A stretch of DNA of 15,406 bases, from the NCBI GenBank assembly GCA_002686445.1, contig NZCO01000002.1:10995-26400 (forward strand), read 5' to 3'. The notes beneath the pieces are model-generated. The model had not been told where the DNA came from. It saw nothing but the letters and a program-made list of their open reading frames with translations, and ran no database searches. Shown here one piece after another: positions 1 to 6,679 of this stretch. The stretch's first letter is position 1. Each line of letters begins with the position of its first letter. Origin of the DNA: a bacterium. Its GTDB lineage: Bacteria > Patescibacteriota > Andersenbacteria > UBA10190. Position numbers and translations under genes: made by a program.

Positions 1-448
1 CCAGCCAATAGGGCGGCCCGTGTTTATTAGTGAGTGGGGCCTCTGGCGTCCGAGTAAATGACAGCGCGCTACCATCGACCAGGTTACTGTCGACTGCAAC
101 ATCAAGAGCTGCCCGAAGGCCGTGCGCATCGATCGCTGGGTCAACGAGCACTGGAAACTGAGGTGGACAGTCCTGGGATCTGAATTTAGGTACTGACGGA
201 ACAAGCGCCAGATACTCTTTAAAGTCAGAGATTCCGCGCGCAAACTGTGGCGCCTTGAACGCCCAGAGGCGCTTGGCTTGCCACTTGCGGGGATCCTGCC
301 AACCACTTACGCCACCTGCACCGATATTCTGAAGCAGGTAGTGCAAGGGCACCTCGAGGTCAGCTCCTGCATTGAGGAGTTCATGGAACCGAACCATCAT
401 CCGCGCATACCGGTTCGAGCCATCCGTCGTCCAACTTAATAACGACAT
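1..448 (-). CDS. Hypothetical protein, C-terminus cut off by window edge
   Basis: This open frame starts at ATG 448 on the minus strand and runs without a stop off the left edge, giving 149 residues. The start is well supported: GGAGGT at 454-459 lies five bases upstream. The protein begins MSLLSWTTDGSNRYARMM and continues as a soluble-looking mix with many Trp, Pro and Asp residues and no membrane segment or signal peptide. Nearly basic N-terminal helices (residues about 10-45) are followed by a Trp-rich stretch (about 55-72) and a region with several Pro-Asp turns; it reaches PPYWL at the edge. I do not recognise the family. It lies downstream of the 643-951 gene on the same strand, but a terminator separates them, so it probably has its own promoter in 449-610. 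Function unknown; coding status is fairly sure from the long open frame plus the strong ribosome-binding site. Confidence 0.72.
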   Translation of the reverse strand, partial: MSLLSWTTDGSNRYARMMVRFHELLNAGADLEVPLHYLLQNIGAGGVSGWQDPRKWQAKRLWAFKAPQFARGISDFKEYLALVPSVPKFRSQDCPPQFPVLVDPAIDAHGLRAALDVAVDSNLVDGSALSFTRTPEAPLTNKHGPPYWL

Positions 449-610
449 AACGTACCTCCATTCGCTGAACACCTGCACAATAAGCCGTTCATGGGGGCCA
501 TTCGTACACGTATTTGTCAGCAATAAGAGACTTCTTGGGCGCATCTAGATACGCTCTAGACACTAGTAAAAGGAACGCGAACTACCATGCGCTATGTTAA
601 GAACATCGTC
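449..610. other. Gene-free spacer with paired TCTAGA hexamers
   Basis: About 160 bases without a convincing gene, between the start of the left-edge gene and the terminator of the next gene upstream. It must hold the promoter of the left-edge gene, but I cannot pick clear -35 and -10 boxes. The one visible structure is TCTAGA-TACGC-TCTAGA at 544-560: the hexamer is itself palindromic, so the unit is both a direct and an inverted repeat with an 11-bp period, a spacing compatible with a protein dimer binding one face of the helix. No tRNA-like cloverleaf is visible. Confidence 0.4.
454..459 (-). promoter_or_regulatory. Shine-Dalgarno site of the left-edge gene
   Basis: The minus strand reads GGAGGT here, five bases before the ATG at 448. 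It fixes the start of the partial gene and is much closer to consensus than what precedes most other genes in the window. Confidence 0.7.
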
Positions 611-643
611 AATATAAAAGAGCCGACAGTCATATCGTCGGCT
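611..643 (-). terminator. Rho-independent terminator after the 102-residue gene
   Basis: On the minus strand the arms are AGCCGAC (643-637) and GTCGGCT (627-621), a perfect 7-bp stem with a 9-base loop, followed by CTTTTATATT (620-611). The stem begins inside the TAA stop codon of the 643-951 gene. The plus-strand side is followed by TTAAAACA, which is not a T-tract, so the signal works leftward. It should separate this gene from the left-edge gene. Confidence 0.7.
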
Positions 644-951
644 TAAAACAGGATACTGTGAGCGCTTGGCCGGAGTTGTAAGGTAAATCTGCCATCGAGC
701 GATCCATAAACGACGGGAAGCTGACCGATGCGATAAAATGCCAACTTTAGACTCCCATCCACCATCTCCACCTGTGCAGCCTCACCGATAGGGATGCCCG
801 CAACAACAATATAATGCGTAAACTCCAGCTCTTGTTCCGCATAGGTCACCGTACCGAACTGCGCTAACTGAGCTCGAAATTCGGCCAGCGTGATTTTATC
901 TCCCTGCCACCAAGCCGGCTGAGGCTTCGAATCCGAATTACTTTCTGCCAT
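643..951 (-). CDS. Hypothetical 102-residue protein
   Basis: A complete small gene. The start ATG at 951 is preceded five bases upstream by AAGGAGG (957-963), a near-perfect Shine-Dalgarno, and the stop at 643 runs straight into a terminator hairpin, so this is a well-delimited single-gene transcription unit. The first 15 residues are polar and likely disordered; the rest alternates short charged and hydrophobic strands (for example HYIVVAGIPIGEA, about residues 46-58, and KLAFYRIGQLPVVYGSLDG, about 69-87), suggesting a small mostly beta fold. There is no signal peptide, membrane segment or cysteine. I do not recognise the family and assign no function. It is divergent from uvrB across 95 bases, so the two genes share an upstream region, but nothing ties it to DNA repair. 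Confidence 0.75.
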   Translation of the reverse strand: MAESNSDSKPQPAWWQGDKITLAEFRAQLAQFGTVTYAEQELEFTHYIVVAGIPIGEAAQVEMVDGSLKLAFYRIGQLPVVYGSLDGRFTLQLRPSAHSILF

Positions 952-1046
952 TGCATCCTCCTTAGGACTGGGTATACGAATAACGTATCCATATAACTAG
1001 GTATGAACGAACAATCGTGTAACCTGGTGAAGGTAGTAAAATAACG
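952..1046. promoter_or_regulatory. Divergent promoter region, uvrB and the 102-residue gene
   Basis: This 95-base gap must carry promoters in both directions. For uvrB, TATAAC at 992-997 is a plausible -10 box with transcription starting near 1004; no good -35 box lies 16-18 bases upstream. CGAAC-AATC-GTGT at 1008-1020 loosely resembles the Gram-positive-type SOS box (CGAAC, four bases, GTTYG) and would overlap the transcription start. An imperfect inverted repeat, ATACG-AATAA-CGTAT, lies at 974-988. A 13-codon frame (1003-1044) ends two bases before the uvrB ATG. These are suggestive rather than certain. Confidence 0.4.
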
Positions 1047-3041
1047 ATGCTAAAGCAACCATTTAAACTCACGGCCGACTATCAGGCTGCTGGCGACCAG
1101 CCGGCGGCTATTGCTGCGTTAACCAAGGGCATTGGCGACAAGCTAGATAAGCAGACACTGCTTGGTGTTACTGGCTCTGGTAAGACACACACTATGGCCG
1201 CGGTTATTGAACAAACGCAGATGCCCGCGCTAGTCATTAGTCACAACAAAACTCTGGCGGCACAGTTAACTACTGAGTTTAAGGAGTTCTTCCCTAAGAA
1301 CGCCGTGGAATATTTCGTCTCCTATTACGACTATTATCAACCGGAAGCCTATATCCCGCGCAGCGATACGTATATTTCTAAGGATTCCAGCATTAATGAC
1401 GAAATTGATCGTTTGCGTCACGCCGCCATGGAAGCGGTGCTTACCCGAGATGATGTCGTCGTGGTTGCCTCCGTGTCTTGCATCTATGGCTTAGGCTCCC
1501 CCAGCGAATTTATGGATATGCGTTTGCAGCTGGCCAGGGGTCAAAAGATCACCCGCCAAGACATACTCAAACAACTGACGCGCTTACAATACACGCGTAA
1601 TGATATAGATTTGATTCGGGGCACCTTCCGCGTCCGCGGAGATGTACTCGACATCCACTGCGCCGGTGAAGACCACCTACTCCGCGTCGAGGCATTCGGA
1701 GAAGACATTGAACGTCTAGTCTATTTAGATGAGCTGACCGGCGAGGTCATTGAAGAAGTCGAGTCGGCTGCCGTCTTTCCCGCCACATTCTTCATCTCAT
1801 CACCTGAGAGTATGCAGCACGCCATGGCTAACATTCGTGACGAGCTGCATCACCGCATTCAGTATTTTCGCCAACGCAAAATGAGTATCGAGGCCGAGCG
1901 CATCGCCCAGCGAACAACCTACGATCTAGAAATGATTGAGCAGATTGGGTACGTGTCCGGCATAGAAAATTACTCGCGCCACATTGATGGCCGAGCTCCG
2001 GGAGAACCACCCTCTACCTTGATCGACTATTTCCGGCATTCCTACGGTGATGACGGCTTCCTCACCTTTATAGATGAGTCGCACATGTCGATACCCCAAC
2101 TCGGAGCCATGTATGAAGGTGACCAAGCGCGTAAAGAATCATTAGTGCGATTTGGCTTTCGTCTGCCAAGCGCCAAAGACAATAGACCGTTAAAGTTCAA
2201 TGAATTTGAAGACCGAGTGAAGCAGGCAATTTTCGTATCTGCTACGCCGGCGGAGTACGAGACCAACACCAGCCAACAAACAGTCGAGCAAATAGTTCGA
2301 CCGACTGGCCTCGTCGATCCACTCATTACAATAGAACCGACCACCAACCAGATAGATCATGTCATTAGTGCCATCCAAGATGAAATCAAGAATGGGCGCC
2401 GTATCTTAGTTACTACGCTCACTAAAAGAATGGCAGAGGAGCTATCCACCTTCCTCGTCGAGATGAGTATCAAGGCTGCTTATCTGCATAGCGACGTGGA
2501 CACCTTGGAACGACTGGAAATCTTACGTGATCTGCGCGCTGGAACATACGACGTGCTGGTAGGCATCAATCTATTGCGTGAAGGACTAGACTTACCGGAG
2601 GTCGGCTTGGTAGCCATTATGGATGCTGACAAGGAAGGTTTTTTGCGGTCACGGACTTCGATGATCCAAACTATGGGACGCGCAGCCCGGCACCTCGAGG
2701 GGCGAGTTGTCATGTACGCCGACCGCATAACTGGCTCAATGAAAAATGCGATGGACGAGACCGATCGACGTCGCAAAATACAAGAAGCATATAACCAGAA
2801 ACACAACATTACACCACGCTCTATCACCAAAAAGATTGCCCTAACTCGTCTAGCAGGTCAGAAGATAGCCGAAGACGATGTACCGGACATCACTGAAATT
2901 CCCGCTGATGAAATTAAGCGAGCCATTAAGGAGCTGGAAACAAAGATGGACCTGGCTGCCCGCAACCTCGAATTTGAAAAAGCCGCTAAACTACGTGATG
3001 CCATCAAGAAACTACGGCAGAAAAGTAAGCGCGGCGGTTAA
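1047..3041 (+). CDS. uvrB: UvrABC excinuclease subunit B
   Basis: UvrB is the DNA-damage verification helicase of nucleotide excision repair: it is loaded by UvrA, clamps the damaged strand and recruits UvrC for the two incisions. The 664-residue product is close to the usual length (E. coli 673). Visible landmarks are Walker A GVTGSGKT (40-47), the tyrosine-rich beta-hairpin region that threads between DNA strands (SYYDYYQPEAYIPRSD, 92-107), the helicase DESH box (343-346), motif VI QTMGRAAR (541-548) and a C-terminal UVR domain (about 624-658) that contacts UvrC. The N-terminus KQPFKLTADYQAAGDQP aligns with the start of other UvrB proteins, supporting ATG 1047; GAAGG upstream is a weak, rather distant ribosome-binding site. 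The gene is a single unit: divergent on the left, convergent on the right with no clear terminator in the 39-base gap. Neither uvrA nor uvrC is in the window. Confidence 0.98.
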   Translation: MLKQPFKLTADYQAAGDQPAAIAALTKGIGDKLDKQTLLGVTGSGKTHTMAAVIEQTQMPALVISHNKTLAAQLTTEFKEFFPKNAVEYFVSYYDYYQPEAYIPRSDTYISKDSSINDEIDRLRHAAMEAVLTRDDVVVVASVSCIYGLGSPSEFMDMRLQLARGQKITRQDILKQLTRLQYTRNDIDLIRGTFRVRGDVLDIHCAGEDHLLRVEAFGEDIERLVYLDELTGEVIEEVESAAVFPATFFISSPESMQHAMANIRDELHHRIQYFRQRKMSIEAERIAQRTTYDLEMIEQIGYVSGIENYSRHIDGRAPGEPPSTLIDYFRHSYGDDGFLTFIDESHMSIPQLGAMYEGDQARKESLVRFGFRLPSAKDNRPLKFNEFEDRVKQAIFVSATPAEYETNTSQQTVEQIVRPTGLVDPLITIEPTTNQIDHVISAIQDEIKNGRRILVTTLTKRMAEELSTFLVEMSIKAAYLHSDVDTLERLEILRDLRAGTYDVLVGINLLREGLDLPEVGLVAIMDADKEGFLRSRTSMIQTMGRAARHLEGRVVMYADRITGSMKNAMDETDRRRKIQEAYNQKHNITPRSITKKIALTRLAGQKIAEDDVPDITEIPADEIKRAIKELETKMDLAARNLEFEKAAKLRDAIKKLRQKSKRGG

Positions 3042-3080
3042 TATCCAAAGCTATCCTGTTCACCCGTGGCCTATAATATC

Positions 3081-4565
3081 CTAGGATCTCAAGTGGTCAA
3101 TAATAGCATCAGCATCGGCTTGGCTGATTGAGCCATCGCCGTCGACGTCAAGGTATGGTGGCGGTACGTTACCGAATGTAGGCTTGAGAATCCGGAGTTG
3201 TTCGCCCCGGTTGATTACGTTGACAACTTGCAAAACGTCAAGGGGTGAGACAGTGCCATCACTATTAACGTCAAACTGATTCACAGGGTTTTGCCAGAGG
3301 CTGGCAACCGGCAGATCACCGTTTAGCTGGTCGTAGAGAACATTCAGGTCATCCAAACCTATTTCGCCATCACCATCTACATCGAGGTAGCCGTAGCTGG
3401 TGAAGAATCTGTCGAAGGGATTGCCACTGGCAGGTGTGCTATCCCCGAAATCTATGGGCAAGTTAAATAATAATGCCTCAATTTCATCACCCCTAACTTC
3501 CTCATCGTCAAAGAACCCATACAGACTCTCAACATCAGCCAGGTTTACAGCCCCGTCACGATTTACATCAAACTGATTATCCGGATTTTGCCAGGTGCTA
3601 GGCGATCCAGTTGATCCGCCACCGCCACACACCAGCGCACTGTTGGCAGGATTATCAATGAACTGTGTAATCACCAACACGTCGAGAATATTTATCTCAC
3701 CATCACCGTTCACATCGAACCGCTGCTTGTCGTTGGTCGCTGCCTCACCAATGGAATCACGCACGAGGACCATATCAGCTTCGCCGACGCAGCTATCGTT
3801 GTTGACGTCTAGGGCCAGCCGCGCCGCAACTGGTGTGAAGTCGCACAACGTGACGGCCGGGGCACACAGTGGATTTGTACTGCCAGCCTTACAGTTTGCC
3901 TCAGCCACTACACACAGTGGACCAGTCGATGGCGGGGCAACGGTTGGGATCGGTACCTGGTTGATGGGAGCGCCAGCGACATGTCCGATGAGCGGCAACT
4001 CTCCCTCACCGGTTTCCGCGCTAGTCGCCAGCCAGGGCCCTTCCTGATACAACGGCAATGGGAACTCTACATCGCCAGGATTGTTGAAGAATTTCCCCAG
4101 CGAATACGGGTACGCGCTAATATCGCGGCACACCTGTCTATCTGTCGTAATGCGATACTGATATACACCCCTAGCTGCCTCTCGCAGGTTCACACACGAA
4201 TAGAGCTCTTGGTGCGGCACTGATTGTAAATCTAAACGCGCAGAAAAAAGGAAGCCTAACGTTCGCTGCCGAGCAAACTGTAAGTCTGGATTGCCAGTAA
4301 TGCGCGTCAGAATCCGCTCACAAAATTGTGATCCTTCATCGTAACAAAAAATTTCCTGATCATTGTGGGTGGTCGAGTGTCGCACCAGTGGTGACCAGGA
4401 TGAGCCATAAAATGGCTGATCGAGTATCAACGATGCGCTTAGAAATGGTTGTAAATAAATGCCAAGGCCTGCCAAAATCAGAATGATGATCGCAATAAGA
4501 CCGTACCCCCAGCGCGGAAAACGACGACGCTTAGTTACCGGTGGACTCGTAGCAGCATCAAGCAT
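3081..4565 (-). CDS. Membrane-anchored protein with six dockerin-type calcium loops
   Basis: Probably an extracellular protein held by an N-terminal anchor. From ATG 4565 (494 residues) it has a basic patch KRRRFPR (12-18) and one hydrophobic helix (about 20-38), so the rest should lie outside. An unrecognised Cys-containing region (about 60-200) leads to a Pro/Thr linker and two tandem C-x6-C units (Cys218, 225, 234, 241). The C-terminal half carries six dockerin type I-like loops starting near 252, 283, 332, 394, 431 and 472: LDVNNDSCVGEAD; FDVNGDGEINILD; FDVNRDGAVNLAD; LDVDGDGEIGLDD; FDVNSDGTVSPLD; LDVDGDGSISQAD. Each keeps Asp/Asn at calcium-ligand positions 1, 3, 5 and 12; the first loop has Ser for Gly at position 6. 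Such loops pair to form dockerins, which classically bind cohesins; no cohesin gene is in the window. Start uncertain: the frame stays open to a TTG at 4646, adding a second hydrophobic stretch, and ATG 4592 is also possible; none has a clear ribosome-binding site. I chose 4565 because it leaves room for promoters. Confidence 0.85.
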   Translation of the reverse strand: MLDAATSPPVTKRRRFPRWGYGLIAIIILILAGLGIYLQPFLSASLILDQPFYGSSWSPLVRHSTTHNDQEIFCYDEGSQFCERILTRITGNPDLQFARQRTLGFLFSARLDLQSVPHQELYSCVNLREAARGVYQYRITTDRQVCRDISAYPYSLGKFFNNPGDVEFPLPLYQEGPWLATSAETGEGELPLIGHVAGAPINQVPIPTVAPPSTGPLCVVAEANCKAGSTNPLCAPAVTLCDFTPVAARLALDVNNDSCVGEADMVLVRDSIGEAATNDKQRFDVNGDGEINILDVLVITQFIDNPANSALVCGGGGSTGSPSTWQNPDNQFDVNRDGAVNLADVESLYGFFDDEEVRGDEIEALLFNLPIDFGDSTPASGNPFDRFFTSYGYLDVDGDGEIGLDDLNVLYDQLNGDLPVASLWQNPVNQFDVNSDGTVSPLDVLQVVNVINRGEQLRILKPTFGNVPPPYLDVDGDGSISQADADAIIDHLRS

Positions 4566-4682
4566 TAGTGCAAGTATACCGAATAAACTCATTATTAGAT
4601 AGTAATGCAGGAACCGGTCAGGGACAGCTATATGGTCCTGTTTCAACTTATGTCACACTGATTTCCACAAGAATATAACTTT

Positions 4683-6677
4683 ATGTTGATCCTCCCCCTC
4701 ATTTTCTTACTGGCAGCTGCCTCGGTCGGTATTGGTGGCATCTTGGCCTTGCGACTCACCAAAGAAGTGGTTACTACAGTGGCGCTCGGTATCACTGGCG
4801 GACTGGCCGGCGCTACCTTTATCCTCTATCTGCTTTCTCCCCTACTGCCACTGTCTACGGCGGTAGTTGTCATCGCCACCATAGCACTGATCGCCGGCGG
4901 CTATATATTACTCAGTCGATATCACGGCTGGCAGCAGTTGCGGAAATTAACGCTTAATAAGAACGCGCTGACCTGGGCTATCTTACTGTTTATTCTGTTC
5001 AGCTTTATCGCCCCCAAGCTGCTGGCAACCACCACTGGTGGTTTAAGCACGGGTATTATCAATAACTACGGTGACATCGCCTGGCACACGGAGCTTGTCA
5101 CCTCATTCGCGGCCGGGCAGTCCACGCCCCCGAGCAACCCCATCTACTTTGGCCAACGACTGGCTTACCCCTTCTTAACTGATTTCGCCAGTGCGATACT
5201 ACTTACCGGCGGAGCCACCATCGTTGAAAGTATAGTGCTGTTGGCTATGTTCTTGTTGCCGACGCTGTTCGTTCTGTTTTATCTGCTGACAGAAAAAATT
5301 ACGCGCTCAAGCCAAGCTGCCACTATCGCGGTACTACTCTTTCTTTTTTCCGGCAGCACCTTCGGTTGGCTGGAGCTTGCCAACGACATCGCAGCTGCCG
5401 GTGGGCTCCCCGAACTCTTGACTGGCCCCTGGCGATTTTACTACTCTGGAGCAGCTGACGCGGGGAGTACCTATCATCTCATTAACCCCTTGCTGGGCTT
5501 AATCCTGCCCCAGCGATCGCTGCTGTTCGGCATGCCACTGGTCTTAAGTATCATCTGGTTGCTCACAACCGGGGATAAAACGGTCGATCCGCCCACCCCG
5601 CGCCAAGGCGCAGGATATTGGCGGGGCAGATCGAACCCGGGCCGTTTTGTTGGCACAGAGGCAGCCTCCGCTGCTTCTTCTGGAGATGTCTCCATATCCC
5701 GCCGCAAGCGGCGGGATATTGCGGCACCCAATAAGAAATCTAAAGCGCCATATCTAGTAGCAGGATCGCTAGCCGGCATGTTGCCTCTTTTCCACGCCCA
5801 CAGCGTTTTGGTCTTGGTGCCACTGATCCTTGGTTTGGTCTGGCTCCGCCGCTCTTACTTGTGGCTCTATTTTTTCGGACCGGCGCTTTTACTGGGGCTG
5901 CCACAAGTGGCGTATTACCTAACGGCACCTTCCCAAGGTGCCGCGCTAACACTGCAACCCGGGTGGATGCGTCCTACGGGCACAAATTTCTTACTGTATT
6001 GGCTCCGCAACACCGGTCTACTTATTCCGGTAGCACTTGCCGGACTACTGATGAAGTCGCGTAAGCATCTGCAGCTACTAACCACCGTTGGCTTGCTCCT
6101 GTTCGTAGCCGCCAATATTTGGTTGATTGCTCAGTGGGAATGGGACAACACAAAAATTTTCCTCTACTGGTTGCTCTTTACGCTACCGATAATCGGCTGG
6201 GCGACGGTCGAGGCAATGAAACGGACCCCACAATGGGTCAACATCTTAATTGTGTTTGTGCTCGTGATCCACGGCGTCAGTGGTTTTATTGATCTCACCT
6301 ATCTGATGTTGAAACCACAGTCGTACGTCGTCTGGGATGCCAACGCCGTCCGCTTCGCGCAGCAGGTTAAAGACGTCACAACCAACCGGGCGCTTATTGT
6401 CACCGCCCCGGTACACAACTCAAGCATTGAGCTCACGGGACGACCACGCTACCTCGGCTACGCCGGACATGTGTGGAGCCACGGCATCAACGGGTATACC
6501 CGCGAGCAAGCGCTGGCTAACCTGTATGAGGGCCGGGCCGACAATCTGCCGGAGGGTGTCGCCCGCTATATCGTAGTGTCACCGGCCGAGCGAGCTATCT
6601 ACCCTAACCTAGTGATTAAGCCCACTTGGCAGCTTGTTAGCGAGCAGGGCCCGTACCAACTGTATCGACTGCAGTAA
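4683..6677 (+). CDS. Large multi-spanning membrane protein, probable GT-C type glycosyltransferase
   Basis: A 664-residue protein with roughly a dozen hydrophobic helices and a soluble tail of about 120 residues. The first large non-membrane loop has NNYGDIAWH (127-135), then PSNPIYFGQRLAYPFLTDF (150-168). An acidic residue followed by Trp-His in the first outer loop is the arrangement of GT-C polyprenyl-phosphate-sugar-dependent glycosyltransferases, making Asp131 the candidate catalytic base. Also notable are GMLPLFHAHS (365-374) and GYAGHVWSHG (592-601) in the tail, both of which recall large uncharacterised bacterial membrane proteins. If the assignment is right, it moves a lipid-linked sugar onto a surface acceptor. 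Residues about 300-354 form a hydrophilic, very basic loop encoded by a palindrome-rich block (see the repeat entry). ATG 4683 opens directly into a hydrophobic segment and has no Shine-Dalgarno. It ends two bases before the convergent rmd stop. An alternative is a non-enzymatic transporter or flippase-like protein. Confidence 0.75.
   Translation: MLILPLIFLLAAASVGIGGILALRLTKEVVTTVALGITGGLAGATFILYLLSPLLPLSTAVVVIATIALIAGGYILLSRYHGWQQLRKLTLNKNALTWAILLFILFSFIAPKLLATTTGGLSTGIINNYGDIAWHTELVTSFAAGQSTPPSNPIYFGQRLAYPFLTDFASAILLTGGATIVESIVLLAMFLLPTLFVLFYLLTEKITRSSQAATIAVLLFLFSGSTFGWLELANDIAAAGGLPELLTGPWRFYYSGAADAGSTYHLINPLLGLILPQRSLLFGMPLVLSIIWLLTTGDKTVDPPTPRQGAGYWRGRSNPGRFVGTEAASAASSGDVSISRRKRRDIAAPNKKSKAPYLVAGSLAGMLPLFHAHSVLVLVPLILGLVWLRRSYLWLYFFGPALLLGLPQVAYYLTAPSQGAALTLQPGWMRPTGTNFLLYWLRNTGLLIPVALAGLLMKSRKHLQLLTTVGLLLFVAANIWLIAQWEWDNTKIFLYWLLFTLPIIGWATVEAMKRTPQWVNILIVFVLVIHGVSGFIDLTYLMLKPQSYVVWDANAVRFAQQVKDVTTNRALIVTAPVHNSSIELTGRPRYLGYAGHVWSHGINGYTREQALANLYEGRADNLPEGVARYIVVSPAERAIYPNLVIKPTWQLVSEQGPYQLYRLQ
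5596..5719 (+). repeat. Palindrome-dense block inside the membrane-protein gene
   Basis: Four inverted repeats are packed into about 125 bases. (1) 5596-5626: CCCCG(CG)CCAA against TTGGCGGGG, containing the nested palindrome GCGCC-AA-GGCGC (5600-5611). (2) 5661-5674: GCAGC-CTCC-GCTGC. (3) 5682-5693: GGAGA-TG-TCTCC. (4) 5694-5719: perfect 12-bp arms ATATCCCGCCGC and GCGGCGGGATAT around AA, abutting repeat 3. GGATATTG occurs near both ends (5613-5620 and, preceded by G, 5714-5721). The block is read in frame as a basic polar loop (SRRKRRD over repeat 4). It resembles palindromic elements that insert in frame within genes, such as the Rickettsia palindromic elements, in style only; homology is not claimed. 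Confidence 0.6.
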
Positions 6678-6679
6678 CG

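Noticed and set aside
436..492. 18-codon minus-strand frame overlapping the start of the left-edge gene, as a possible leader peptide
   Set aside because: It has no ribosome-binding site of its own and no attenuator-like alternative hairpins are visible; chance is likely.
2042..2830. Minus-strand open frames of 101 and 116 residues within uvrB
   Set aside because: They lie opposite conserved UvrB helicase motifs, have Arg/Ser-rich shadow composition, and lack start signals.
3595..4047. 150-residue open frame on the plus strand opposite the dockerin gene
   Set aside because: It is antisense to strongly supported calcium-loop coding sequence, has no ribosome-binding site, and its Ser/Pro/Thr-rich content is typical of a shadow frame.
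5618..5645. GGGTTCGATC on the minus strand, resembling a tRNA T-loop
   Set aside because: The flanking bases do not pair as a T-stem and no acceptor, D or anticodon arm can be drawn; it lies within an open coding frame.
5474..5779. 101-residue minus-strand frame across the palindromic block
   Set aside because: The plus-strand membrane protein reads through with hydrophobic helices on both sides; the minus-strand frame has no start signal or recognisable domain.
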